25,918 nucleotides of DNA from JBAQMG01 sp049302575. Lineage in GTDB: Bacteria; Bacillota; Desulfitobacteriia; Desulfitobacteriales; Desulfitobacteriaceae. This document shows positions 6,261 through 14,615 of the stretch, in pieces (the first letter of the stretch is position 1; each line of letters begins with the position of its first letter). The stretch covers positions 1 to 25,918 of the forward strand of contig JBAQMG010000058.1 of NCBI GenBank assembly GCA_049302575.1. The letters run 5' to 3'. The notes below the pieces were generated by a model that saw nothing but the letters and a program-made list of their open reading frames with translations, was not told the origin of the DNA and searched no databases. The translations under genes and the position numbers were made by a program.

Positions 6261-7427
6261 ATGCAACGATCTTACCAAGGACTACGTATCCCTGAAGGGA
6301 TGCATGATTTATTACCAGAGGAACTTGCTCTTCAGGAACGTTTAGAAGGAAATGTTTTAGCTCTCTTTAAAAGTTGGGCGTTTCAGAAAGTAGTTACACC
6401 TACTTTAGAATTTGGAGCTTGTGTACAACCCAATCCTGACGTGGCGGATCAACTTTACAAATTCTTTGATCGTCAAGGACACATTCTGACGTTACGTCCT
6501 GAATTCACCACGCCTATCGCTCGTTTAGTGAGTTCTCGTTTACGTGGTGTAGACCTACCCCTGAGATTTTGTTATGGTGCTGATGTTTTCCGCAACAGTT
6601 CAACTAGGCAGCGTGAGTTTCGACAAGTGGGTGTTGAATTAGTCGGCTCAAATGCCGGTCTTGCTGATGCCGAAGTTATTGCCCTTGCAGTGGAGGCAAT
6701 TAAGTGTTTAGGAGTTAAAGATTTTCAGTTTAATATAGGCCACATGGGGATTTTCTTAGGACTAATGAAGGAAGCCAGAATTGGTGAAGAGTTACAAGCC
6801 CAATTAGAAGATGTTCTGGCTCGTAAGGATATGGTAGGCGTCGAAATTCTAGTGAAACAAAGTAATTTATCAGATAATGTGCAACAACTTTTGTTGCGTC
6901 TACCACATCTTCATGGACGAGAGGAAATGCTCGAGGAGGTTTTAGGGTGGAGTCAAAGTTCAGAAATTAAGAAAGCTGTAGAAGGCTTACGCCAAGTCTA
7001 TAGATATTTAGCAGACTTTGGTGTACAAAGTCATGTTGCTTTAGATTTAGGAATTTTGCGAGGCTTTTCTTATTATACGGGGGTAATTTTTGAAGGGTAT
7101 GTCCCTAGCGTTGGATTTCCAGTTGTTGAAGGTGGACGCTATGATACACTTTATGCTGATTTTGGTTATCCTTTGGCGGCAACAGGTTTTGCACTTCATT
7201 TGGGAAGTGTTTTAGGCCAGTTTCCGTTGGAACCAATAGAAAATGCGGACGTCTTGGTTTACGGTCGTGATCCTAAGGCAGTGATTAATCAGTGTCAAGA
7301 ACTTAGGAGGCAAGGTAAACGCGTGGAGATGGCTTTAAGCGTATTAACTATAGAAGAAGCCCAAGAATTAGCCTCAAAAAAGAATATAGCGGCACTGTAT
7401 CAATGCATTAATAAGGAGTGGTTGTAA
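6261..7427 (+). CDS. hisZ: HisZ, ATP phosphoribosyltransferase regulatory subunit
   Basis: The 388-residue protein resembles class II histidyl-tRNA synthetase: the N-terminal RIPEGMHDLLPEEL, motif 2 region YGADVFRNSSTRQREFRQVG, and the late block GILRGFSYYTGVIFEGY with GGRYDTLYADFG. HisZ lacks aminoacylation activity and assembles with the short form of HisG to make it active and histidine-sensitive. The short HisG encoded at 9463 confirms this reading over a second histidyl-tRNA synthetase, as does the lack of an obvious full anticodon-binding domain. It lies between the regulator and pfk and ends one base before the pfk start. Confidence 0.93.
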   Translation: MQRSYQGLRIPEGMHDLLPEELALQERLEGNVLALFKSWAFQKVVTPTLEFGACVQPNPDVADQLYKFFDRQGHILTLRPEFTTPIARLVSSRLRGVDLPLRFCYGADVFRNSSTRQREFRQVGVELVGSNAGLADAEVIALAVEAIKCLGVKDFQFNIGHMGIFLGLMKEARIGEELQAQLEDVLARKDMVGVEILVKQSNLSDNVQQLLLRLPHLHGREEMLEEVLGWSQSSEIKKAVEGLRQVYRYLADFGVQSHVALDLGILRGFSYYTGVIFEGYVPSVGFPVVEGGRYDTLYADFGYPLAATGFALHLGSVLGQFPLEPIENADVLVYGRDPKAVINQCQELRRQGKRVEMALSVLTIEEAQELASKKNIAALYQCINKEWL

Positions 7428-8507
7428 ATGCGTAAGTTGGCGGTACTTACCGGAGGGGGAGATTGTCCAGGCCTGAATGCTGTGATTAGAGCAGTTGTCA
7501 AGACTGCTAATCAATACGATATTGAAGTGTTAGGAATTAGAGATGGGTTTCGTGGTGCTGTTGAAGGCGATTTTCTTACGTTAGGCTATCAAGAGATTGT
7601 GGGGATTCTGCCTCGAGGGGGAACTATTCTTGGTACGTCCAATCGAGATAATCCCTTTGCTTATTTGGATTATAATAACGAAGTTCAAAACAGCGTCGAT
7701 CGTTCAGATGATGTCATTGCTCATTTGAAGGCTCAAAAGGTAGATGCTCTCCTAGCGATCGGTGGAGACGGAAGTTTAAAAATCGCCTTGGAATTTGCCA
7801 ATATGGGATTGAACGTTATTGGGATTCCTAAAACAATTGATAATGATCTCATGGCGACGGATCAGACGTTTGGTTTTCAAACTGCAGTTGCTACAGCTCA
7901 AGAGGCCCTTGACAGATTACATACGACTGCTGAGTCACATCATCGGACAATGATCCTTGAACTAATGGGCCGATATGCTGGCTGGATAGCTCTTTATGCT
8001 GGAATTGCGGGAGGAGCAGATGTTATCCTTATTCCGGAAATCCCCTATGATCTCAGCAAGATAGCACTGGCCATCAAAGCTAGGGCTAGGAAGGGCAAAA
8101 AATTCAGTATTGTTGTTGTGGCCGAAGGAGCAAAGCCTCTAGGTGGAGAGATGGTTGTTGAGAGAAATATTGTGGGACGAACAGATCCAATTAAACTGGG
8201 CGGAATCGGGGCTAAACTAGGGAAGGAGCTTGAAGAATTTACTAAAATGGAAACTAGGGTTACCGTTCTAGGGCACCTACAACGGGGAGGTTCACCAGTT
8301 GCTTATGACCGAGTTCTCTCTACCCGTTATGGTGTTGCTGCTGTTGAGGCTGCTTTAGAAGGGGATTTTGGTGTTATGGTCGCTTTGCAAGGACTGGACA
8401 TTGTTCGTGTACCCCTTAGTGAAGCCGTCGATAAACTTAAATTAGTGTCCATGACAGATTCTTTATTATTAGCTGCTCGTAATCTGGGGATCGTGATGGG
8501 AGACTGA
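7428..8507 (+). CDS. pfkA: 6-phosphofructokinase, mixed (group III-like) active-site type
   Basis: A 359-residue PfkA-superfamily enzyme, phosphorylating fructose 6-phosphate in glycolysis. Seen: TGGGDCPGLNAVIR (8-21), IGGDGS (111-116), PKTIDNDL (134-141, catalytic Asp138), MGRYAGW and LGHLQRGGSP. The residues that separate ATP from pyrophosphate enzymes are Gly115 (equivalent to E. coli Gly104, ATP-like) and Lys135 (equivalent to 124, the pyrophosphate-like state). This combination is known from group III enzymes such as the ATP-using Streptomyces type. At about 359 residues it is longer than the 320-residue E. coli enzyme. Its ATG follows the hisZ stop with no gap, so it is cotranscribed with hisZ, an unusual setting for pfk. 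The phosphoryl donor is not settled. Confidence 0.9.
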   Translation: MRKLAVLTGGGDCPGLNAVIRAVVKTANQYDIEVLGIRDGFRGAVEGDFLTLGYQEIVGILPRGGTILGTSNRDNPFAYLDYNNEVQNSVDRSDDVIAHLKAQKVDALLAIGGDGSLKIALEFANMGLNVIGIPKTIDNDLMATDQTFGFQTAVATAQEALDRLHTTAESHHRTMILELMGRYAGWIALYAGIAGGADVILIPEIPYDLSKIALAIKARARKGKKFSIVVVAEGAKPLGGEMVVERNIVGRTDPIKLGGIGAKLGKELEEFTKMETRVTVLGHLQRGGSPVAYDRVLSTRYGVAAVEAALEGDFGVMVALQGLDIVRVPLSEAVDKLKLVSMTDSLLLAARNLGIVMGD

Positions 8508-8510
8508 AAT

Positions 8511-8531
8511 TAATGCATAATGCATAATGAA
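8511..8531. repeat. heptamer repeat after pfk
   Basis: TAATGCA, TAATGCA, TAATGAA: three 7-base words, three bases after the pfk stop. A palindrome ACCCACGTGGGT follows at 8535-8546, with GTTTCTT after it, which could give weak termination. Confidence 0.55.
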
Positions 8532-9048
8532 GCAACCCACGTGGGTGTTTCTTCGTTGAAGATTCATTTGTTGAAGATTTAGCTAGGGTTATAGGTTCAC
8601 ATGGACGCAGAGTTTCGGGACTGTAGTTCGTCTCAAAAAAAACGACAATTGGTAAGACTGTCTGAGTAGTTTCAAGTTCATGATCTGGCAAGAATATGAG
8701 CGACATGGCTATTTATTAAAAAGCGACATACTGAACGAAGAAAATAGGCATATTATAGAAAAATAGCTGATTCTAGAATTATTTCCCTCTTTATCATTGT
8801 ACGGCTTTAAAATTCTTCGCGGGTTTTGTCAAAACTGTTGTAATCTTTATGTGGGTTGGAATGGGCTTATCACTGATTGGCGGCCTCAGAATGTTTCCAA
8901 ATGGTGGCTATTCCTTGAATTCATTAGTGGTAGCAAAATTTGTTATAAACTGATCAAGAGAATTGTCCTCGCGTGAGACAGTGGATCATTCGGAAATTGA
9001 CTGGAACTGAGCAAGTCAGGTGGTATTTAATTTAATATTTTTGAACCC
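8532..9048. other. gene-free spacer with possible coding debris
   Basis: No intact gene. Two short plus-strand stretches look like remnants of coding sequence. One is about 24 codons ending in a TAG near 8770, reading MIWQEYERHGYLL and onward. The other, around 8810-8950, reads KFFAGFVKTVVIFMWVGMGL and continues as a membrane-like segment to a TGA. Neither has a ribosome binding site or a family I recognise. A strong terminator follows at 9049. Confidence 0.35.
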
Positions 9049-9092
9049 CCCTGTTACCTAATAGCATCGAATACTAGGTAACAGGGATTTTT
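9049..9092 (+). terminator. strong intrinsic terminator in the pfk-hisG gap
   Basis: CCCTGTTACCTA (9049-9060) pairs perfectly with TAGGTAACAGGG (9075-9086) over a 14-base loop and is followed by ATTTTT. It may end the hisZ-pfk transcript or a lost gene. It separates that unit from hisG. Confidence 0.88.
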
Positions 9093-9307
9093 ATTGGTTT
9101 TGTAAAAAAAATAAATCCATCAAAGGGCATAAATGTATCAAATTCGGAGTTTTCAAAACTTTGGTTAGACCTCTCTTTATGCTAAAATCGGAGGGGAAGG
9201 GAGGGGTGAGAAAGAACTACTTTTCAAATTAGTAAGATATTTGAAGAATGTTTACTACATTGAACGTGGTTTGAAATAGATTCATGCAGCGCACTACGAA
9301 ATAATGG

Positions 9308-9336
9308 TTGTCGTAAGGCAATTCAACTGCTATAAT
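9308..9336 (+). promoter_or_regulatory. putative promoter of hisGDC
   Basis: TTGTCG (9308-9313), a 17-base spacer and a perfect TATAAT (9331-9336), about 127 bases before the hisG start. A weaker candidate lies upstream: TTGGTT (9161-9166), 16 bases, TAAAAT (9183-9188), directly after the dyad AGTTTT-C-AAAACT (9148-9160), which could be an operator. Confidence 0.55.
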
Positions 9337-9396
9337 AATACTGCTACTATGTTAATACTTTAACTAATTAAAGCAAAGGAGTCTTCGACTGAAATC

Positions 9397-9447
9397 AAAT
9401 AAATAAATAAATAAATAAATTGTGCATTCTAATTATGCATTATATAA
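9397..9447. repeat. AAAT microsatellite plus short word repeat before hisG
   Basis: Six perfect copies of AAAT at 9397-9420, then TGTGCAT (9421-9427), six bases, TATGCAT (9434-9440) and TATATAA, an almost 7-base-periodic tail. It lies between the hisG promoter and its ribosome binding site, in the 5' leader. No coding potential. Confidence 0.7.
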
Positions 9448-9462
9448 AAAGGGGATGGATTT

Positions 9463-10140
9463 GTGCCGCGTAATTTTTTAACAATCGCCTTACCCAAAGG
9501 AAAACTATTAATAAATTCGTTAGAGTTATTAAATAAGGTAGGGTTAGATTGCCTTCAGATTAATGAAGACTCTCGCCAATTATATTTTGATTTTCCTGAG
9601 GCACAGATCCGAATTATTATCTGTCGCCCGACCGATATCCCAACCTATGTTGAATATGGTGCTGCAGATCTTGGCTTTGTCGGTAAGGATACACTTCTAG
9701 AAGAAAACAAAGATGTAGCTGAACTCTTAGACTTGAAATTTGGCTATTGCCGTTTTGTTGTGGCCATGCCGGAAGATAAAGTTCCACCTCGATTAGCTAA
9801 TGGCGACTATGATCTTAGTGTCCTCAACCACCAAAGGGTAGCTACAAAGTTTACCCGAGTGGCTGAAACGTTTTTTGCTCAGTTAGGAATGCAGGTCGTG
9901 CCCATTAAACTTCATGGTAACATTGAGTTGGCACCTAAGGTTGGTCTAGCCGAAATGATTGTGGATATTGTTTCAACAGGTAAGACACTTGCTCAAAATC
10001 GTTTACTTGAAGTAGCCCCTATTTTGGAGGCCACCACGCGCTTAGTTGCTAATCGTGTAGCCTATCGGATGAAATATGATAGAATTCATGAACTGGTAGA
10101 AGGGTTAAGAAAAGGGGGTAGAAACTCTGATGAAAATTGA
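9463..10140 (+). CDS. hisG: HisG, ATP phosphoribosyltransferase catalytic subunit, short form
   Basis: Catalyses the first step of histidine synthesis, joining ATP and PRPP. At 225 residues it is the short form, lacking the C-terminal regulatory domain of the long HisG, so it needs the HisZ encoded at 6261. Seen: ALPKGKLL at the N-terminus, ADLGFVGKDTLLE, and the PRPP-binding region VDIVSTGKTLAQN. It starts at a GTG behind AAGGGGATGG. The last 11 bases overlap hisD, so the two are translationally coupled. Confidence 0.95.
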   Translation: MPRNFLTIALPKGKLLINSLELLNKVGLDCLQINEDSRQLYFDFPEAQIRIIICRPTDIPTYVEYGAADLGFVGKDTLLEENKDVAELLDLKFGYCRFVVAMPEDKVPPRLANGDYDLSVLNHQRVATKFTRVAETFFAQLGMQVVPIKLHGNIELAPKVGLAEMIVDIVSTGKTLAQNRLLEVAPILEATTRLVANRVAYRMKYDRIHELVEGLRKGGRNSDEN

Positions 10141-11413
10141 AAGTATTAACGAACTAGATTTAAAACGTTTAACCCGTAAATCCTACGGAGATGATGAGGC
10201 TTTAGAGAGACGGGTTGCCGAGATTCTGAAGAAGGTTCGGGAGGAGGGTGATGAGGCGCTCTACCAGCTGACTGATGAGTTGGATGGTGTCGATCTGCGG
10301 GAGTGTGGCTTGAAGGTTACACCACAGGAATGGGTGGAAGCCTATGCGAAGGTTGATGCGGAATTTTTAGAGGCTATCCGTGCAGCCAAAGATAATATTC
10401 TGCGTTTTCATGAAAAACAGAAACGTACGTCTTGGATTGAACCCAGTGAAGATGGGGGTATACTTGGGCAATTATTACGTCCGCTCCAACGGGTAGGAAT
10501 TTACGTTCCAGGTGGAACAGCTGCTTATCCTTCTTCAGTTTTAATGAATGCACTACCAGCAGTGGTTGCGGGTGTCGAGGAAATTGTGATGGTGAGTCCA
10601 CCAAGAAAAGACGGGACGCTTTTACCCGAGGTGCTTGTTGCAGCGGCTGAAGCTGGTGTTAAGGAAGTTTACAAAATAGGTGGGGCACAAGGAATTGCAG
10701 CCTTAGCTTATGGAACTAAACTGATAGCCTCGGTTGACAAGATTACGGGACCAGGAAATATTTATGTAACCCTAGCAAAGAAACAGGTCTTTGGAACAGT
10801 GGATATTGATATGTTGGCCGGTCCGAGCGAGATTCTTATTCTAGCGGATGATAGTGCTAAGCCGCACGAATTGGCAGCCGACTTGTTATCTCAAGCAGAA
10901 CACGATCGTTTGGCGTCGCCGATTTTGGTTTCTCCAGATCGAGATATATTAGAGGAAACAATTGCGCATGTAGAAAGTCAGTTAGCATCGCTGCCACGGT
11001 CGGATATTGCCCAGGATTCTTGGGAAAATTTTGGGGCTGCTATTTTAGTTTCGGATTTAGAAGAAGGGATGGCTTTAGCTAATATCATTGCTCCTGAACA
11101 TTTTGAGTTGGTGGTTGAGGACCCGATGGTTTGGTTGGGAAAAGTGCGTAATGCAGGAGCTGTCTTTTTAGGAAGGTTTTCACCTGAACCGGTGGGCGAC
11201 TATTTTGCCGGTCCAAATCATGTTTTGCCAACGGGTGGGACAGCTCGCTTTTATTCGCCTCTGAATGTAGATACTTTCTTAAAGAAGATTAATGTTATCG
11301 GATATTCGGAAGAAGCTCTCAAAAGAGATGTAGAGAAAATTGCCCTTTTAGCAAGGCGAGAAGGCTTAGAGGCTCATGCTAGGGCTGTGGAGGTAAGATT
11401 CGATGAGCGTTAA
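10130..11413 (+). CDS. hisD: HisD, histidinol dehydrogenase
   Basis: The 427-residue zinc enzyme oxidises histidinol to histidine through two NAD+ steps, the last of the pathway. Landmarks: RVGIYVPGGTAAYPSSVLMN, KITGPGNIYVTLAKK, DMLAGPSEILILAD, the metal-site segment SQAEHD, the catalytic Glu-His pair in IAPEHFELV, and GPNHVLPTGGTARF. Full length for the family. It overlaps hisG by 11 bases and hisC by 11 bases. Confidence 0.97.
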   Translation: MKIESINELDLKRLTRKSYGDDEALERRVAEILKKVREEGDEALYQLTDELDGVDLRECGLKVTPQEWVEAYAKVDAEFLEAIRAAKDNILRFHEKQKRTSWIEPSEDGGILGQLLRPLQRVGIYVPGGTAAYPSSVLMNALPAVVAGVEEIVMVSPPRKDGTLLPEVLVAAAEAGVKEVYKIGGAQGIAALAYGTKLIASVDKITGPGNIYVTLAKKQVFGTVDIDMLAGPSEILILADDSAKPHELAADLLSQAEHDRLASPILVSPDRDILEETIAHVESQLASLPRSDIAQDSWENFGAAILVSDLEEGMALANIIAPEHFELVVEDPMVWLGKVRNAGAVFLGRFSPEPVGDYFAGPNHVLPTGGTARFYSPLNVDTFLKKINVIGYSEEALKRDVEKIALLARREGLEAHARAVEVRFDER

Positions 11414-12497
11414 CCAACAGATTGTCGTCAATCCCCTAGATTTAACTCGTACCGAAATTAAGCAACTTCAAGCTTATGAAAGCACACTTTACCCTGGTGT
11501 CGTTAAAATGGATGCCAATGAAAACCCTTTTCCCTGGCCAGAGGGCATGAGACAAGCTCTATTTGCGGAAGATATTACATTTAATCGTTATCCAGATAGC
11601 ACTGCCAAGGAATTGAAAGAAGCTATAGCCAATTATACTGGAGTAAAGAGTGATGGAATCTTAGTGGGTAATGGTTCGGATGAAGTTATTCAACTCCTTC
11701 TATTGACCTTTGGTGGGGAAGGAAAAGCTGTTGTTTTACATCCTCCGACGTTTGGGATGTATGCTTCTGCGACCTGTATTTCCGGGATGGAAGTTGTAAG
11801 AGTCCCATTGCGTGACGGTTTGCATCTTGATACTGAGGGGGTTCTGCGGGCAGCTAGTTCTCCAAAAGTCAGAGTGATTATCTTGTGCAGTCCCAATAAC
11901 CCTACTGGAACCGTATTTAAGCGGGAGGAACTCTTGAGATTAGTTAGAGAGTCCGGCAAAATCATTATTATGGACGAGGCTTATGCCGAATTTTCTGGCG
12001 AGTCGATTATCGATGAAATTCATAATTACCCTAACCTTTTAGTTATGCGAACTTTTTCCAAGGCCTTTGCCTTAGCAGGGTTAAGGTTGGGTTATTTACT
12101 AGGACAAGCCTCAACTATTGATTTAATTAATCGTGTTCGACAACCGTTTAATGTTAATGTGTTTACACAAAAGGCTGGAATTATAGCACTTAATTATTTA
12201 GAGCAATATCGAGCACAAGTGGAAATGATTAAAGCAGAAACCATAAAAATCCATGAAGCCTTGAGTATTATTCCAGGGTTTAAGGTGTTTCCTACTCGAG
12301 CAAATTTCATTTTATTTCAACCAGAGGATCCGGATTTTTGGGCCAAAGAGTTATTTGAACGTGGATTTTTAGTTCGTCATATGGGCGACTTACCTGTACT
12401 AGGAAAATGCTTGCGTCTTAGTTCTGGTCTCCCAGAGGAAAATCAAGCATTTATTCAGGCCTTACGAGCTATTGCCTCTGAAAGGCAAGGTTTTTAA
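11403..12497 (+). CDS. hisC: HisC, histidinol-phosphate aminotransferase
   Basis: The 364-residue PLP-dependent fold-type I aminotransferase converts imidazole-acetol phosphate to histidinol phosphate using glutamate. Seen: VKMDANENPFPWP near the N-terminus, CSPNNPTGTV, MDEAYAEF, and the PLP lysine at about residue 220 in TFSKAFALAGLRLGY. The start ATG overlaps the hisD end by 11 bases. A 145-base spacer with short word repeats separates it from hisB. Confidence 0.95.
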   Translation: MSVNQQIVVNPLDLTRTEIKQLQAYESTLYPGVVKMDANENPFPWPEGMRQALFAEDITFNRYPDSTAKELKEAIANYTGVKSDGILVGNGSDEVIQLLLLTFGGEGKAVVLHPPTFGMYASATCISGMEVVRVPLRDGLHLDTEGVLRAASSPKVRVIILCSPNNPTGTVFKREELLRLVRESGKIIIMDEAYAEFSGESIIDEIHNYPNLLVMRTFSKAFALAGLRLGYLLGQASTIDLINRVRQPFNVNVFTQKAGIIALNYLEQYRAQVEMIKAETIKIHEALSIIPGFKVFPTRANFILFQPEDPDFWAKELFERGFLVRHMGDLPVLGKCLRLSSGLPEENQAFIQALRAIASERQGF

Positions 12498-12642
12498 GGC
12501 ACAATGACAATGCAGAATATGGAATGCAGGATGTAAAATTATGAATTTTTCGATGATCAATGTGCTTAATGAATTGTGATTTCGGTTCTTGATTATGAAT
12601 TATGCATTATGAATTAGGCATTAATAAAAGGGGGCGAGTAGG
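12498..12642. repeat. hisC-hisB spacer with two 7-base-periodic arrays
   Basis: At 12503-12533 AAT-starting words recur with mostly 7-base spacing, AATGCAG twice, 14 bases apart. At 12593-12623 the words TTATGAA, TTATGCA, TTATGAA, TTAGGCA and TTA follow without gaps. No terminator is visible, so readthrough from hisC to hisB is likely. The hisB ribosome binding site (about 12628-12634, AGGGGGC) closes the spacer. Confidence 0.55.
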
Positions 12643-13227
12643 ATGCGTGAAGGAGCTTTAGAGCGTAAAACTCGGGAAACTGAGATAAGTGTTAAGCTAA
12701 ATCTCGATGGAACTGGGGAAGCTAAGATTGATACTGGGATCGGTTTTTTTGATCATATGTTAACCTCACTGAGCCGTTTTGCTTATTTTGAGCTTGATTT
12801 GGTGGCTAAAGGAGATTTGCGGGTTGATCAGCATCATACGATTGAGGACTGCGGTATAGTGCTTGGTCAAGTTCTCCGAGAAGCTGTAGGAGATAAACAA
12901 GGAATAGAACGTCTGGGAGAAGCGCTTATGCCGATGGATGAGGCCCTCGTTCAAGTAGCTTTAGATATTTCTAACCGTGCTTATCTGGTTTGGGATGTGG
13001 AGTGCCCTTGTGGTAATGTTGGTGAGTTTCCAGTGGAAATGGCGGAAGAGTTTTTTCGAGCCTTTGCTGTCCAAGCTGGTCTAAATTTACATATCAGGCT
13101 GATCTCGGGTAAAAATCGTCACCATATTCTTGAGGCTATTTTCAAAGGCGTCGGAAGGGCTTTAGGCTTAGCCCTCCGTGTTAATCCTCGTTTTTCCGGG
13201 GTGCTTTCCACTAAAGGGGTTTTATAG
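12643..13227 (+). CDS. hisB: HisB, imidazoleglycerol-phosphate dehydratase (monofunctional)
   Basis: The 194-residue manganese enzyme dehydrates imidazoleglycerol phosphate. Both metal-binding halves are seen: GFFDHML (34-40) with DQHHTIEDCG (62-71) and, in the second repeat, NRHHILEAIFKG. It has only the dehydratase; the N-terminal phosphatase domain of the enterobacterial fusion is absent, and no histidinol-phosphatase gene occurs in the window. The hisH start follows 16 bases after its stop. Confidence 0.97.
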   Translation: MREGALERKTRETEISVKLNLDGTGEAKIDTGIGFFDHMLTSLSRFAYFELDLVAKGDLRVDQHHTIEDCGIVLGQVLREAVGDKQGIERLGEALMPMDEALVQVALDISNRAYLVWDVECPCGNVGEFPVEMAEEFFRAFAVQAGLNLHIRLISGKNRHHILEAIFKGVGRALGLALRVNPRFSGVLSTKGVL

Positions 13228-13243
13228 TGGGGGAGATGATGAA

Positions 13244-13879
13244 TTGATCGGTATTATAGACTACGGACGGGGTAATTTGCGCAGCGTAGAAAAGGGACTA
13301 GAGAAGGTGGGCTTTCCCTCAAAAATCCTCACGACACCCGAGGAACTAGCGACTGTTAAAGGGGTTATTCTTCCCGGAGTAGGCGCATTCGCAGATGCAA
13401 TGGAGGCCTTAAAACGTGGGGGATGGAGAGATCCTTTGTTAACCTATGCCCGCTCAGGGGCACCTTTTTTGGGAATTTGTTTAGGGATGCAAGTGCTTTT
13501 TGAAGTTGGAGAGGAACATGGGGAGCATCAAGGGTTGGGTCTTATTCCTGGTCGGGTGGTACGCTTTCCGATCGGACTTAAAGTTCCACAAATGGGTTGG
13601 AACAATGTGCAACAGCTTCAGGAGAACTTTCTTATGCAGGGGATACCAGATAATTCGTATTTTTATTTCGTGCATTCTTATTATGCTGTTCCGCTAGATA
13701 ACAAGGTTGTGCTCGGGAGGAGTGAATATGGTGTCCGTTTTCCAGCCTTAGTGGGAAAAGAAAATGTTTGGGGAGCACAATTTCACCCTGAAAAATCGAG
13801 TCCTTGGGGATTGAATATCTTAGAAAATTTCGGGAAGTGGGTGAACGGTGATGCGGATATTTCCAGCGATAGATCTTAA
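13244..13879 (+). CDS. hisH: HisH, glutamine amidotransferase subunit of imidazoleglycerol-phosphate synthase
   Basis: Class I glutaminase that feeds ammonia to HisF. I place the start at TTG 13244: it gives the family N-terminus (M)IGIIDYGRGNLRSV at 211 residues, and GGGGGAG at 13229-13235 is suitably spaced. The open frame runs back to 13178, but that part overlaps hisB and does not look like HisH. Seen: nucleophile Cys79 in LGICLGMQ, oxyanion block ILPGVGAF, KVPQMGWN, and the His-Glu of the triad in FHPEKSS. The 3' end overlaps hisA by 29 bases. Confidence 0.95.
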   Translation: MIGIIDYGRGNLRSVEKGLEKVGFPSKILTTPEELATVKGVILPGVGAFADAMEALKRGGWRDPLLTYARSGAPFLGICLGMQVLFEVGEEHGEHQGLGLIPGRVVRFPIGLKVPQMGWNNVQQLQENFLMQGIPDNSYFYFVHSYYAVPLDNKVVLGRSEYGVRFPALVGKENVWGAQFHPEKSSPWGLNILENFGKWVNGDADISSDRS

Positions 13880-14615
13880 AGAGGGCAAAGCAGTAAGGTT
13901 ACTTCAAGGTCGCCTTGAAGACTCAACCATCTATGCTGATCATCCTGCAGAGGTTGCTAAGAAATTTGCCAAACAAGGAGCAGAGTTTCTTCATGTCGTT
14001 GACTTAAATGGGGCTTTTTCTGGAAAGCCTGTGAATGATCAAGCGATTCAAGAAATTGTGCGGTCAGTATCGTTGAAGATACAAGTCGGTGGCGGGATTC
14101 GTACTCTAGAACGGATAGAAGAGCTTCTAAGTTTAGGGGTTAGTCGAGTTATTCTTGGCACAGTTGCCGTCAAACAACCTGAACTTGTAGAGGAAGCCGT
14201 ACGTCGTTTCGGAGAACAGGTTGTTGTGGGGATTGATGCTCGGGATGGGAGGGTGGCTGTCCAAGGTTGGGCTGAGTCCACAGAACTTAGTGCCACTGAA
14301 CTGGGGCTCTCAATGAAAGCGGTAGGAGTCAAACGGATAATTTTCACTGATATTGCCTTGGATGGAATGCTCCAAGGCCCAAATCTAGCAAGTACTGTTA
14401 AACTAGCGCAGGAGACGGGTTTAATAGTCATCGCTTCAGGTGGGATTTCAATACTTAAAGATCTTCAGAATATCCAAAGAGAGGTAGACAAAGGAGTAGC
14501 CATCGAAGGGGCTATTATTGGCAAAGCCCTTTATTCTGGAGCCTTTACGCTTGAACAGGCCTTGGCTGTAGCACAATCACAGCAGGAGGGTAAGGGGGAA
14601 GGAAATGCTCGCTAA
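13851..14615 (+). CDS. hisA: HisA, ProFAR isomerase
   Basis: The 254-residue TIM barrel catalyses the Amadori rearrangement of ProFAR to PRFAR. The two catalytic aspartates are Asp8 (MRIFPAIDLKEG) and about Asp129 (GIDARDGRVAVQGW). Phosphate-binding motifs GGGIRTLERIE and ASGGIS are present in the two half-barrels. ATG 13851 gives the canonical MRIFPAIDL; GTG 13848 one codon earlier is possible. It overlaps hisH by 29 bases and hisF by 11. Confidence 0.96.
   Translation: MRIFPAIDLKEGKAVRLLQGRLEDSTIYADHPAEVAKKFAKQGAEFLHVVDLNGAFSGKPVNDQAIQEIVRSVSLKIQVGGGIRTLERIEELLSLGVSRVILGTVAVKQPELVEEAVRRFGEQVVVGIDARDGRVAVQGWAESTELSATELGLSMKAVGVKRIIFTDIALDGMLQGPNLASTVKLAQETGLIVIASGGISILKDLQNIQREVDKGVAIEGAIIGKALYSGAFTLEQALAVAQSQQEGKGEGNAR

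Noticed and set aside
6261..7427. Histidyl-tRNA synthetase (hisS)
   Set aside because: The protein lacks a clear anticodon-binding domain and lies with a short-form HisG, which requires HisZ.
9025..9092. A GGTGGTA motif before a strong terminator, resembling a T-box leader for hisG
   Set aside because: The full T-box consensus (GGGTGGNACCGCG) is absent, the terminator arm does not overlap it, and no stem I or His specifier could be made out.
9208..9234. Short leader peptide GTG AGA AAG and onward before hisG
   Set aside because: Only eight codons without histidine codons, and no attenuator hairpin next to it.
13178..13243. Longer HisH N-terminus starting at ATG 13178
   Set aside because: The extra residues overlap hisB, do not match HisH, and the TTG at 13244 has a well-placed ribosome binding site and gives the family N-terminus.
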